DNA of 64,000 bases. It comes from Streptomyces noursei (lineage in GTDB: Bacteria > Actinomycetota > Actinomycetes > Streptomycetales > Streptomycetaceae). Positions 1 through 8,085 of this stretch are shown one piece after another. A program made the translations under genes and the position numbers. The stretch spans positions 8,618,001 to 8,682,000 of the forward strand of contig NZ_CP070326.1 of assembly GCF_016917755.1 (NCBI RefSeq). Reading direction: 5' to 3'. Positions within the stretch are counted from its first letter, which is position 1. The number at the start of each line of letters is the position of its first letter. A model generated the notes under the pieces. That model worked only from the letters and a program-made list of their open reading frames with translations, did not search any database and was not told the DNA's origin.

Positions 1-45
1 AACAACCGGAACAACCGGAACAACCGGAACAACCGGAACAACAGG
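1..45. repeat. 9-bp tandem repeat, five copies
   Basis: The unit AACAACCGG is repeated four times perfectly, and a fifth copy has one change (C to A). The array begins at the first base, so it may continue to the left. A unit of nine bases would encode Asn-Asn-Arg repeats in frame 1, and that frame stays open to a TGA near position 128. It could therefore be the tail of a gene entering from the left, but nothing else supports coding. Confidence 0.85.
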
Positions 46-85
46 TGGGACGCGGCGGACCCGGCCATGCCCCGTCGGGCCGGGC

Positions 86-790
86 CTAGGCATCGCCCCG
101 TGACCGGCGTCGCGGCATCCGCAGGGTGAGCAACTTGGCGCGCGGGGCGAGGCGTCGGGCCATCGCGAACACCGAATCCGTACGCGACCGGTCGGCGTCC
201 AGGACGGTGAAGAGGTTGACGCCGAGGTAGAAGGTGATCGCCGCGTTGGCCAGGTCGCGGGGCGGGGTGAGGCGGGCCAGTGGGGTGCCGCCGATGACGC
301 GGTCGAGGGTCGCCTCGATGAACGCCAGCCACGGCTCGGCGCGCTCCGACAGCGGTTCGCGCAGCTCGGGCTTGGCCACCGCGGCGGCCACCAGCTCGGA
401 GAAGAGCGTGATGTGGCCGCCGTCGAGGTCGTCCCGGTAGACGCGGGTGGCGGCGTCGGCCAGTTCCTCCAGGGTGCGCACGTCGGCGACCGTGGCGCGG
501 TGCAGGGCCATCCGCTCGGCGGAGGAACGGTCGAGCGCCGCGAGCAGCAGCGGATCGACGCCTCCGAAGTGGTAGAAGACGAGCGCCGAGTTGACGCCGG
601 CCTCCTTGGCGATGGTCCGGGCGCTGGTGCCCGCGTAGCCCTGGCTCTTCAGGACGGCGGTGGCCGCCTCGATCAACCGGTCCTTGGTCTCCCCGGCGCC
701 GCCGGCTCCCTTGGCGCCCTTCCCCCGCTTCGCGCCCCCGGCGCCCGTCGTTCCCGCGGGGCCCTCGCCGCCGTTGCTGTCCGCCGTCAT
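86..790 (-). CDS. TetR/AcrR-family transcriptional regulator
   Basis: A 234-aa protein with a low-complexity Gly/Ala/Lys-rich N-terminus (about residues 1-34) followed by a TetR DNA-binding domain. The helix-turn-helix runs through residues 35-80, with the family pattern TSARTIAKEAGV then ALVFYHF. The C-terminal ligand-binding part has no recognisable specificity. The ATG at 790 is chosen because the reading frame continues upstream only as an antisense shadow of the next gene. It is divergent from the membrane protein at 866 across 75 bp that hold an inverted repeat, so it probably represses itself and the divergent pair. The Gly/Lys-rich leader is unusually long for TetR; a later start near residue 30 is possible. 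Confidence 0.9.
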   Translation of the reverse strand: MTADSNGGEGPAGTTGAGGAKRGKGAKGAGGAGETKDRLIEAATAVLKSQGYAGTSARTIAKEAGVNSALVFYHFGGVDPLLLAALDRSSAERMALHRATVADVRTLEELADAATRVYRDDLDGGHITLFSELVAAAVAKPELREPLSERAEPWLAFIEATLDRVIGGTPLARLTPPRDLANAAITFYLGVNLFTVLDADRSRTDSVFAMARRLAPRAKLLTLRMPRRRSRGDA

Positions 791-824
791 CGACCGTCCT
801 CTCACTGAAGTCTTCATCATAGGG

Positions 825-842
825 TTTAATCGAGTGGTTAAA
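825..842. promoter_or_regulatory. Candidate TetR operator
   Basis: An AT-rich inverted repeat, TTTAA-8 bp-TTAAA, sits in the 75-bp gap between the divergent TetR and membrane-protein genes. It is one of few AT-rich spots in this stretch. Symmetry and location suggest the operator of the adjacent TetR protein; binding is inferred. Confidence 0.5.
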
Positions 843-865
843 TCAGTTGATGAACGAAAGGCGGG

Positions 866-1831
866 ATGGGGACGATGGACGGGACACCGAAGCGCGCGCC
901 CATGACGCGGGCCCGACGACAACTGGTCGGGGTGCTGGTGGTGCTGTTCGCGGCGATGCTGCTCTACAAGGTGCTGCACGCCGGGAACTTGGAGCAGACC
1001 GCGCTCTTCTACGTGGGCCTGCCCGCGTTCATCGCCCTCGCGGTGGCCGTCGGCGCCCGGCCCAAGAGCGTCACCGGCACCGCCCTCGCCGCGGTGACCG
1101 TCGGCCTGGCGCTCGCCGGCCCGCTGCTGGACGAGGGCATCATTTGCCTGGTCATGGCGGCGCCGCTGTTCTACCTGCTGGCCGTGATCATCGCCGCGCC
1201 CGTGGACCTTGCCCGGCGCAGGGCGCGCAAGGGCCAGGGCGGGCGCACGCACGCCTTCGCGACCGTGCCGCTCATCGCGCTCCTGGCACTGGAGGGCACC
1301 GGCGCCTACGAACTCCCCCGGGACGGGACCGCCACCGTCACCCGCACCGTCGCGACGAGCCCCGCGCAGTTCGAGCGGACCCTCGCCGCGCCGCCCCGTT
1401 TCGCGGCGCCCGAGCCGGTGTTCCTGCAGATCCCCTTCCCCCGGCCGCAGCACTCCGAAGGCGCGGGCCTGGGAGTCGGCGCCCACCGGGAGGTCGCCTT
1501 CAACCCGCACCGGTCCCTTGGCATCGGGTCGCACCCCACACCGCGCTCCATGCGCCTGGTCGTCGCCGCGCACACCCCGGGCCACGTCCGCTTCGTCGTC
1601 ACGCACGACACCACGCTCGCCCGCTGGCTCGACCTGCGTTCGGCCGAGGTGACCTGGCGGCCGTCCGCCGCCGGCCGCACCGAGGTCACCTGGACCCTGC
1701 ACTACCGCCGCACCTTCGACCCCGGTTGGTACTTCGGCCCGATCCAGCAGTACGGGATGGAGCAGGCGGCGGCCTACCTCTCCGACACCTTCTCCCACAC
1801 CACCGCGCCGGCCGGTACGAGCGCGCGATGA
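866..1831 (+). CDS. Membrane protein with C-terminal SRPBCC-like region
   Basis: A 321-aa protein with about four hydrophobic segments in residues 15-145, starting after the basic stretch RARRQ. A soluble C-terminal half (about 160-321) has the spacing of polyketide-cyclase/START-type domains, but without a firm family match. An ATG at 875 is an alternative start; GAAAGG lies just before the first ATG. The stop overlaps the ATG of the next gene (ATGA), so the two are translationally coupled. The function is unknown; a lipid or membrane role fits the methyltransferase partner. The pair is probably controlled by the divergent TetR regulator. Confidence 0.8.
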   Translation: MGTMDGTPKRAPMTRARRQLVGVLVVLFAAMLLYKVLHAGNLEQTALFYVGLPAFIALAVAVGARPKSVTGTALAAVTVGLALAGPLLDEGIICLVMAAPLFYLLAVIIAAPVDLARRRARKGQGGRTHAFATVPLIALLALEGTGAYELPRDGTATVTRTVATSPAQFERTLAAPPRFAAPEPVFLQIPFPRPQHSEGAGLGVGAHREVAFNPHRSLGIGSHPTPRSMRLVVAAHTPGHVRFVVTHDTTLARWLDLRSAEVTWRPSAAGRTEVTWTLHYRRTFDPGWYFGPIQQYGMEQAAAYLSDTFSHTTAPAGTSAR

Positions 1832-3108
1832 CCGCCCTCCCCGGCGCCGATCCGGCGCTCATCCGCGCCGCCTGCCTGTTCGGCCCGCTCCTCGCCACCG
1901 GTGCCGCCCTGCTCCGGCGGCCACCGGACCGGCGGACGATCGCCGCCGCGATCCTGGCGACCGCCTGGACCGCGGTCTGGCTCCCCGCGGTCAACCTCCT
2001 CGCCGTCGATCGCGCCTGGTGGACCTTCCACGTCGACGGCGGCTCGGTCGCCGGGCTCCCGCTCGACCTCCTCCTCGGCTGGGCGCTGCTGTGGGGCACG
2101 CTCCCCGTCGTCGCCGGCGCGGACCGGATCGGGCTGCCGCTGCTCGCCGCGGGGCTGGCCTGGTTCGACCTGGCGGCGATGCCGCTCGCCGCCCCCGTCG
2201 TGCGGCTCGGCCCGCACTGGCTCGCCGGCGAGGCGCTCGCCGTGGCGCTGGTGCTCGTCCCCGGGCTGCTGCTCGCCCGCTGGACGGTGCGCGACCGACG
2301 CCTGGCCCTGCGCGCGGGCGCCCAGATGCTGCTCAGCGGTGCGCTGATGTTCGCCGTGCCGCTCGGGCTCGTCCGGCCCGTGCTGCCCGGCGGCCGGGTG
2401 GGCTGGGCGATCGCCGGGCAGCTGCTCGCCGTGCCGCTGCTGCTCGGGGTGGTCGCGGTGCGCGAGTTCGTCCAGCGCGGCGGCGGCACCCCGCTGCCCT
2501 ACGACCCGCCGCGCCGGCTGGTCACCAGCGGCCCGTACGCCTACGTCCGCAACCCGATGCAGCTGTCGGTCGTGCTGTTCTACGCCCTGCTCGGGCTGCT
2601 GACGCGCGACGCACGGGTGCTCGCCGGGGCCGCCGCGGCCTTCGCCTACGGCGCCGGGCTCGCCGCCTGGCACGAGGGCGGCCGGATGCGGGAGAGCTAC
2701 GGCGCGCCCTGGGTCGCCTACCGGGCCGGGGTGCCCGCCTGGCGGCCCAGGCTCCGGCCCTGGCCCGGCAGCGCCCCCGCCCGGCTGTACGTCTCGGAAA
2801 GCTGCGGCCCGTGCAGCCAGTTCGGGCGCTGGATCGCCCGCCGGCGGCCGGTGGCGCTGGTCCTCGTACCGGCCGAGCGGCACCCGCGGCGCCTGCGTCG
2901 GATGACCTACGAGACGGACGACGGCGCCGTCCGGGCCGAGGGCATCGCCGCGCTCGGCCGGATGCTCAACCATCTGCACCTGGGCTGGGCGGTGCTGGGC
3001 TGGCTGCTGGTGGTCCCGGGGCTGCGGTGGTTCGTCCAGCTGTGCGCCGACGCGTTCGGGGCGGGCCCGCGCGACATCCCGCAACTGCCCCGCACCGCCA
3101 CCCGGTAG
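1828..3108 (+). CDS. ICMT/PEMT-type membrane methyltransferase fused to DCC thiol-oxidoreductase domain
   Basis: A 426-aa two-part protein. Residues 1-310 form a polytopic membrane region ending in the signature GPYAYVRNPMQ (about 235-245), typical of isoprenylcysteine carboxyl methyltransferase and phospholipid methyltransferase families, which use S-adenosylmethionine on membrane substrates. Residues 320-426 resemble the DCC (DUF393) family: a CGPC motif with cysteines at 326 and 329, then the conserved His...GW...PGL pattern near the C-terminus. Both domains are usually separate proteins. It overlaps the preceding gene by four bases. The substrate is unknown; membrane lipid methylation coupled to thiol redox chemistry is an inference. 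Confidence 0.82.
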   Translation: MTALPGADPALIRAACLFGPLLATGAALLRRPPDRRTIAAAILATAWTAVWLPAVNLLAVDRAWWTFHVDGGSVAGLPLDLLLGWALLWGTLPVVAGADRIGLPLLAAGLAWFDLAAMPLAAPVVRLGPHWLAGEALAVALVLVPGLLLARWTVRDRRLALRAGAQMLLSGALMFAVPLGLVRPVLPGGRVGWAIAGQLLAVPLLLGVVAVREFVQRGGGTPLPYDPPRRLVTSGPYAYVRNPMQLSVVLFYALLGLLTRDARVLAGAAAAFAYGAGLAAWHEGGRMRESYGAPWVAYRAGVPAWRPRLRPWPGSAPARLYVSESCGPCSQFGRWIARRRPVALVLVPAERHPRRLRRMTYETDDGAVRAEGIAALGRMLNHLHLGWAVLGWLLVVPGLRWFVQLCADAFGAGPRDIPQLPRTATR

Positions 3109-3155
3109 CGCGCGGCGGGCCGCCGCCACGGCGGACGCCCCACCGGGGCGGACCC

Positions 3156-3506
3156 CTACCGGAGGCGCGTGCGCACCTTCTTGACGGCGAGGTGGGCCAG
3201 GTAGCCGAAGAGGCCCAGGAAGACGACGAGGACGAGCACCACCTCCCACGGCTTCATCCTGTGAGAGGAGCGGGAGTGCGACCCGTAGGTGTGGCTGTGC
3301 CGGATGCGGCCCGTGACGGCCCGGGCGACCTCCACCCGGTCGGCGCCGACACCGTGGGCACCGCGGTGATCGCCCCCGTCCCCGCTCCGCGCGAGCGCGG
3401 CGGGCGACACGGACGCGGCGGAGACAGCGGAAACGGACCGGGCCGAGCCGGGCGACGGCACCGACGGGGCGCACGGCGGCGGCGCGATCGGCGCCAACTC
3501 CCCCAT
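3156..3506 (-). CDS. Hypothetical tail-anchored small protein
   Basis: This reading frame of 116 residues has strong G/C third positions throughout. Its only clear feature is a C-terminal hydrophobic helix (VVLVLVVFLGLFGYLAHLAV) followed by the basic tail KKVRTRLR, which suggests a C-terminally anchored membrane protein. The N-terminal part is Ala/Ser/Pro-rich and His-containing. A start at 3257 would give only the 33-aa membrane segment; neither start has a good ribosome-binding site. It converges with the methyltransferase gene. No family is recognised. Confidence 0.4.
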   Translation of the reverse strand: MGELAPIAPPPCAPSVPSPGSARSVSAVSAASVSPAALARSGDGGDHRGAHGVGADRVEVARAVTGRIRHSHTYGSHSRSSHRMKPWEVVLVLVVFLGLFGYLAHLAVKKVRTRLR

Positions 3507-3716
3507 CGCACAGCCCACTTGAGCGGACCGCCGGGTGCGCACCGACGCGACCGGCGGAGATCGGGGAGGGGCGACGGGGGCGCTCCCGGCCGGAGGGATC
3601 CCCTCGGCGGCGCCGGGCGCGGCGGCCGGCCGCCCCCGCGAACAGCCCGAGCCTGCGGCCGGGCCAGGCGTTACGCTCGTTTTGTCCGTAGACGTTCCGA
3701 TCGTGCGGAGGCGGCC

Positions 3717-3875
3717 ATGAGCCAGTACTACAACGAGTACACGACTCCGTCGCAGGCCGAGGGCGAGCGGCTGGAGGAGGACAAGGATCCGGCCGAGCCG
3801 CGGCACCCCGAGACGATGCGCACCCAGCCGTCCCAGGCGGAGGGCGAGCGCCGGGCGGAGGACGACGAGGACTGA
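3717..3875 (+). CDS. Small acidic protein with duplicated PSQAEGER motif
   Basis: A 52-aa, highly charged protein preceded by a good ribosome-binding site (GCGGAGGCGGCC before ATG). The octapeptide PSQAEGER occurs twice (residues 11-18 and 38-45), each followed by an acidic run, so the protein looks like two copies of one short module. There is no signal peptide or membrane segment. It stands alone between a convergent small gene and purB. No biochemical function is known to me; an intrinsically disordered binding peptide is the likeliest structure. Confidence 0.7.
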   Translation: MSQYYNEYTTPSQAEGERLEEDKDPAEPRHPETMRTQPSQAEGERRAEDDED

Positions 3876-3958
3876 GCGGGCACCGGACGACGAGGACCGG
3901 GCGGGGACTGTAGGAAAGCACAGCCGGGACCAGCGCGCTGGCCTGCGCAAATCACCAG

Positions 3959-3973
3959 TAGACTCTGGCCACG
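3959..3973 (+). promoter_or_regulatory. Candidate promoter for leaderless purB
   Basis: A -10-like hexamer TAGACT (3959-3964) ends eight bases before the GTG start of purB, and no Shine-Dalgarno sequence lies between. If transcription starts 7-9 bases after the hexamer, the mRNA would begin at or beside the GTG, giving a leaderless transcript, a common arrangement in actinomycetes. No convincing -35 box was seen. Confidence 0.4.
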
Positions 3974-5415
3974 TGACTGCTGTGTCTGCGAAGCCTCGCA
4001 TCCCCAATGTTCTGGCCGGCCGCTACGCCTCTGCGGAGCTGGCCGTGCTGTGGTCCCCCGAGTACAAGGTCAAGCTGGAGCGGAAGCTGTGGCTGGCGGT
4101 GCTGCGCGCCCAGAAGGACCTGGGGGTGGCCGTCCCCGAGCAGGCACTGACCGACTACGAGCGGGTACTGGAGACCGTCGACCTGGCCTCGATCGCCGAG
4201 CGCGAGAAGGTCACCCGGCACGACGTCAAGGCCCGGATCGAGGAGTTCAACGCCCTGGCCGGGCACGAGCAGATCCACAAGGGCATGACCTCCCGGGATC
4301 TGACCGAGAACGTCGAGCAGCTCCAGGTGCGGCTGTCGCTGGAACTGGTGCGGGACCGCGCCGTCGCGGTGCTGACCCGCCTGGGGTCGCTGGCCGGCCA
4401 GCACTCCGAGCTGGTCATGGCCGGTCGCTCGCACAACGTCGCCGCGCAGGCCACCACCCTCGGCAAGCGCTTCGCGACCGCCGCCGACGAACTGCTGGTC
4501 GCCTTCGCACGGGTGGAGGAGCTGCTCTCCCGCTACCCGCTGCGCGGCATCAAGGGCCCGGTCGGCACCGCCCAGGACATGCTCGACCTGCTCGGCGGGG
4601 ACGCCGCCAAGCTCGCCGAGCTGGAGCAGCGGATCGCCGGCCACCTCGGCTTCGGCCAGGCGTTCACCTCCGTCGGACAGGTCTACCCGCGGTCGCTCGA
4701 CTACGAGGTGGTCACCTCGCTGGTGCAGCTGGCCGCCGCGCCGTCGTCGCTGGCCAAGACGATCCGGCTGATGGCCGGGCACGAACTGGTCACCGAGGGC
4801 TTCAAGCCCGGCCAGGTCGGCTCCTCGGCGATGCCGCACAAGATGAACACCCGCTCCTGCGAGCGCGTCAACGGCCTGATGGTGATCCTGCGCGGCTACG
4901 CCTCCATGGCCGGCGAGCTGGCCGGCGACCAGTGGAACGAGGGCGACGTCTCCTGCTCGGTGGTCCGGCGGGTCGCGCTGCCGGACGCCTTCTTCGCGCT
5001 GGACGGCCTGCTGGAGACCTTCCTGACCGTGCTCGACGAGTTCGGCGCCTTCCCCGCCGTGGTCGCCCGCGAGCTGGACCGCTATCTCCCCTTCCTCGCC
5101 ACGACCAAGGTCCTGATGGGCGCGGTGCGGGCCGGCGTGGGCCGCGAGGAGGCGCACGAGGCGATCAAGGAGAACGCGGTCGCCTCGGCGCTGGCGATGC
5201 GCGAGCAGGGCGCGGAGCGCAACGAGCTGCTGGACAAGCTGGCCGCCGACAGCCGGATCCCGCTGGACAAGGCCCAGCTGGCGGAGCTGATGGCCGACAA
5301 GCTGTCCTTCACCGGTGCGGCCGGCGACCAGGTGGCCGCCGTCGTCGCCCGGATCGAGGAGATCGCCAAGCAGCACCCCGAGGCCGCCGCCTACGCCCCC
5401 GGCGCGATCCTCTGA
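3973..5415 (+). CDS. purB: Adenylosuccinate lyase
   Basis: A 480-aa protein of the fumarase/aspartase superfamily. It cleaves SAICAR to AICAR and adenylosuccinate to AMP, two fumarate-releasing steps of purine synthesis, in the cytosol as a tetramer. The superfamily signature GSSAMPHKMN is at residues 283-292 and carries the catalytic flexible-loop serine. HKGMTSRDLTEN near residue 98 and the AGRSHNVAAQATT segment near residue 150 supply further active-site residues. Length is normal for the actinobacterial form. The GTG start has no Shine-Dalgarno sequence. The mug gene follows after 12 bp and is probably cotranscribed. Confidence 0.97.
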   Translation: MTAVSAKPRIPNVLAGRYASAELAVLWSPEYKVKLERKLWLAVLRAQKDLGVAVPEQALTDYERVLETVDLASIAEREKVTRHDVKARIEEFNALAGHEQIHKGMTSRDLTENVEQLQVRLSLELVRDRAVAVLTRLGSLAGQHSELVMAGRSHNVAAQATTLGKRFATAADELLVAFARVEELLSRYPLRGIKGPVGTAQDMLDLLGGDAAKLAELEQRIAGHLGFGQAFTSVGQVYPRSLDYEVVTSLVQLAAAPSSLAKTIRLMAGHELVTEGFKPGQVGSSAMPHKMNTRSCERVNGLMVILRGYASMAGELAGDQWNEGDVSCSVVRRVALPDAFFALDGLLETFLTVLDEFGAFPAVVARELDRYLPFLATTKVLMGAVRAGVGREEAHEAIKENAVASALAMREQGAERNELLDKLAADSRIPLDKAQLAELMADKLSFTGAAGDQVAAVVARIEEIAKQHPEAAAYAPGAIL

Positions 5416-5427
5416 CCCGGGGCTGAC

Positions 5428-5976
5428 GTGCGCTTCACCCCTGAGGAACTGGAGGCCGCTCGCGACCGCGTCGTCCCGGACGTGGTCGCGAGCGACCTGC
5501 GGGTGCTGTTCTGCGGGATCAACCCCGGGCTGATGACGGCCGTCACCGGGCACCACTTCGCCCGCCCCGGCAACCGCTTCTGGCCCGTCCTGCACGCCGC
5601 CGGCTTCACCCCCCGGCAGCTCCGCCCCGCCGAACAGGGCGAACTGCTCGACCACGGGCTGGGCATCACCAACGTCGCGGCCCGGCCGACTGCGCGCGCC
5701 GACGAGCTGACCGCGCAGGAGTACCGCGAGGGCGGGCGGCTGCTGGCCGAGAAGGTGGCCCGGCTCCGACCGCGCTGGCTGGCGGTCGCCGGCGTCACCG
5801 CCTACCGCGTCGCCTTCGACGACAAGCGCGCCGCGATCGGCCCCCAGGAGCGCACCCTGGGCGCCACCCGCATCTGGGCACTGCCCAACCCCAGTGGCCT
5901 GAACGCCCATTGGACACTGGCGACCATGGCGGAGGAGTACGGGCGGCTGCGCGCGGCGGCGTTCGCCGAGTCCTGA
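5428..5976 (+). CDS. mug: G/U mismatch-specific DNA glycosylase
   Basis: A 182-aa protein of the Mug/TDG family of uracil-DNA glycosylases. It removes uracil or ethenocytosine opposite guanine and starts base-excision repair. The active-site motif GINPGL is at residues 30-35, and the second family motif NPSGLN, which penetrates the helix, lies near the C-terminus. The length matches the short bacterial Mug type. It starts at GTG 12 bp after purB in the same direction, so an operon is likely; the coupling of purine synthesis with repair may be incidental. Confidence 0.95.
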   Translation: MRFTPEELEAARDRVVPDVVASDLRVLFCGINPGLMTAVTGHHFARPGNRFWPVLHAAGFTPRQLRPAEQGELLDHGLGITNVAARPTARADELTAQEYREGGRLLAEKVARLRPRWLAVAGVTAYRVAFDDKRAAIGPQERTLGATRIWALPNPSGLNAHWTLATMAEEYGRLRAAAFAES

Positions 5977-6082
5977 CCGGCGGCGGACGGCGCACCACGG
6001 CGAGCCGACGGACGGACCGGCCGACGGGCCGACGGGCCGACGGGCATCCGAGCGCACCGGCGGACGTTCCCCGACCGCATGG

Positions 6083-6682
6083 CTATCCGCCTCCCGGCAG
6101 CGGCCCCTCCGCTATGACGCCCACCACCTGGCACGGCTGCCCGAACTCCGGTCGCCCGGCACCGACCGCGATCCAACGGCCGTCGTCCGGCCAGGCGTAC
6201 ACCCGCGGCACCAGCGCGCTCAGCAACTCCAGCGGTGGCGGGACGGGCAGCCCCATGGCGCTCCGCTCCAGCGCCTCCGCCAGGTCGTGCACGACGGGCT
6301 CGCCGCGCCGCGCGGAGACCAGCGCGACGAGCGCCGCGAGTTCCTCGACGCACTGGTCGCGGGCCGCCGCGGCATCCGCCGGATCCACGTCCCACAGCGG
6401 GCCGCTCGCCCAGAGTCGCGCCACATGGAAGCCCGGTCCGCTGGTGCCCGACGCGGGGTGCTCCCTCCGCTCCGGGAAGGGAAGGGCACATAAGGCATCG
6501 AGCCGGGCGAGCGCGGCGGGCCGCCCGCCGGGCGGCTCGGGCCCGGGCGGCCCAGCCGGCACCGGGGGCGCGGGGCCCCGCGACGGCATCGCTGCCGCCG
6601 AAGCGGTCGGGAGGGTCGGGACGGTCGGAAGCTGCGGGGGCGTCGGCTTCGGCCGCGGGCCGCGGTTCGATTCGGGCGTCAT
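6083..6682 (-). CDS. Hypothetical protein, Pro-rich N-terminus
   Basis: A 199-aa soluble protein with no signal peptide or membrane segment. Residues 1-50 are Pro/Ala-rich and probably disordered. Residues 55-199 appear folded, with a Leu-rich helical stretch around 110-150 and the conserved-looking segment YAWPDDGRWIAVGAGRPE. No catalytic motif or family is recognised. It converges with mug (106-bp gap containing short CCGACGGG direct repeats) and is divergent from the ROK regulator at 6843. Confidence 0.7.
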   Translation of the reverse strand: MTPESNRGPRPKPTPPQLPTVPTLPTASAAAMPSRGPAPPVPAGPPGPEPPGGRPAALARLDALCALPFPERREHPASGTSGPGFHVARLWASGPLWDVDPADAAAARDQCVEELAALVALVSARRGEPVVHDLAEALERSAMGLPVPPPLELLSALVPRVYAWPDDGRWIAVGAGRPEFGQPCQVVGVIAEGPLPGGG

Positions 6683-6842
6683 ACCGTCAGTAAACCTCCA
6701 GGGTCTGACAATTGGCCGTGCGCGCGCTCCGCGGAGCCGCCGCCGGGCCGCCCCCGTTCAGCGTCCACCGGCCCCTCGGGGCTCGCCGCACACCCGCTGA
6801 CCGGCTACGATCCGCCAGACAGGCGAGGCGAGGAGACGGACG

Positions 6843-8000
6843 TTGGGTCGGCTCACCGGCGGGGACCCTTCTCTGCTGCGACGGATCAACTCCGCGGTGG
6901 TGCTGCATGCACTGCGCGCCGCGGACTCCCCCACGCTCACCGATCTCGTCCAGGTGACCGGCCTGTCCCGGCCGACCGTCGAGGGCGTGATCGAGGGGCT
7001 GATCGAGACCGGGCTGGTGGCCGAGGCACCCGCCGAGGAGGGCGAGACCCGACGCCAGGGGCGCCCCGCCCGCCGATTCCGCTTCCTTACCGAGGCCGGC
7101 CATCTGCTGGGCATCGAGATCGGACCGCACCGGGTCGCGGCGCTGCTGTCCGACCTCGGCGGGCAGGTGCGGGGCTCGGCGCAGCGCGAGGTGACGGAGC
7201 ACGCACCGGCCGACGAGCGACTGGAGCGGGTGCGGGCCATGGTGGCCGACCTGCTGCGCCGCGCGGGCGTGGCGCGCAGTTCGCTGCGGGCGGTCGGGGT
7301 GGCCGGTCCAGGCATCGTGGAGGCGGACGGCACCGTACGACTCGGCACCGCACTGCCCGGCTGGACCGGACTGCCGCTCGGCGAGCGGCTGCGGCGGTCG
7401 TTCCGCTGCCCGGTGCTGGTGGAGAACGACGCCAACGCGGCGGCGGTGGCCGAGCACTGGCAGGGCGCGGCGACCGGCTCCGGCGATGTGGTGTTCGTCC
7501 TGGCCGGGCTGAGCCCCGGTGCCGGGTCGCTGATCGGCGGGCGGCTGCACCGGGGGTTCGGCGGCGCGGCCGGGGAGATCGGCGCGCTGCATCTGTTGGG
7601 CCGGGAGGCCACGCCGGAGACGCTGCTGTCCACGACCGGTGAGCCGCTGCATCCGCTGGACGAGGCGCAGGTCGCGGCGGTGTTCGCGGCGGCCCGGGAC
7701 GGGGACGGACAGGCGCGGGAGGCGGTGGACCGCTTCATCCGGCGGCTGGTGCACGACGTCGCCGCGCTGGTGCTGGCCCTCGACCCGGAGTTGGTGGTGA
7801 TCGGCGGCTGGGCATCCGGGCTGGCGGGGGTGTTGGAGCCGCTGCGCCGGGAGTTGGCGCGCTACTGCCTGCGGCCGCCGGAGGTCGTGCTGTCGCAGCT
7901 GGGCCCGGCCGCGATCACCACCGGCGCGCTGCGGCTGGCCCTGGACCACGTGGAGGGCGAACTCTTCGCGGTGGAGGGGACTATGACGGGGCGGCGGTGA
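6843..8000 (+). CDS. ROK-family transcriptional regulator
   Basis: A 385-aa protein with an N-terminal winged helix (residues 10-70, TLTDLVQVTGLSRPTVEG) and a ROK sugar-kinase-like domain (about 85-380). The region has the acidic-Asn motif VENDANAAAVAEH. The zinc signature CxCGxxGCxE of ROK glucokinases is missing, so the domain more likely senses a sugar than phosphorylates it. The TTG start follows GGCGAGGAGACGGACG, a good ribosome-binding site. ROK repressors usually control sugar uptake genes; no such gene is adjacent, so the target is unknown. It converges on the GntR gene through a strong terminator. Confidence 0.9.
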   Translation: MGRLTGGDPSLLRRINSAVVLHALRAADSPTLTDLVQVTGLSRPTVEGVIEGLIETGLVAEAPAEEGETRRQGRPARRFRFLTEAGHLLGIEIGPHRVAALLSDLGGQVRGSAQREVTEHAPADERLERVRAMVADLLRRAGVARSSLRAVGVAGPGIVEADGTVRLGTALPGWTGLPLGERLRRSFRCPVLVENDANAAAVAEHWQGAATGSGDVVFVLAGLSPGAGSLIGGRLHRGFGGAAGEIGALHLLGREATPETLLSTTGEPLHPLDEAQVAAVFAAARDGDGQAREAVDRFIRRLVHDVAALVLALDPELVVIGGWASGLAGVLEPLRRELARYCLRPPEVVLSQLGPAAITTGALRLALDHVEGELFAVEGTMTGRR

Positions 8001-8030
8001 ACGACGCGCCCCGGACCGGACGGCACGACG

Positions 8031-8069
8031 GCGGGGCCCGCACCGGAATCGCCCCGGTGCGGGCCCCGC
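8031..8069. terminator. Bidirectional terminator between ROK and GntR genes
   Basis: A perfect 16-bp GC-rich stem (8031-8046 with 8054-8069) closes a 7-base loop, in the gap between two convergent genes. There is no U tract, as usual in streptomycetes. Confidence 0.85.
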
Positions 8070-8085
8070 GCGGTGGTGTCGCCGC

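Noticed and set aside
3535..3716. Plus-strand frame before the PSQAEGER gene
   Set aside because: Low-complexity Gly/Ala/Pro translation, no ribosome-binding site, overlaps a better minus-strand frame in part.
5977..6082. CCGACGGG repeats as a regulatory array
   Set aside because: Only three short units in GC-rich DNA between convergent genes; not distinct from compositional bias.
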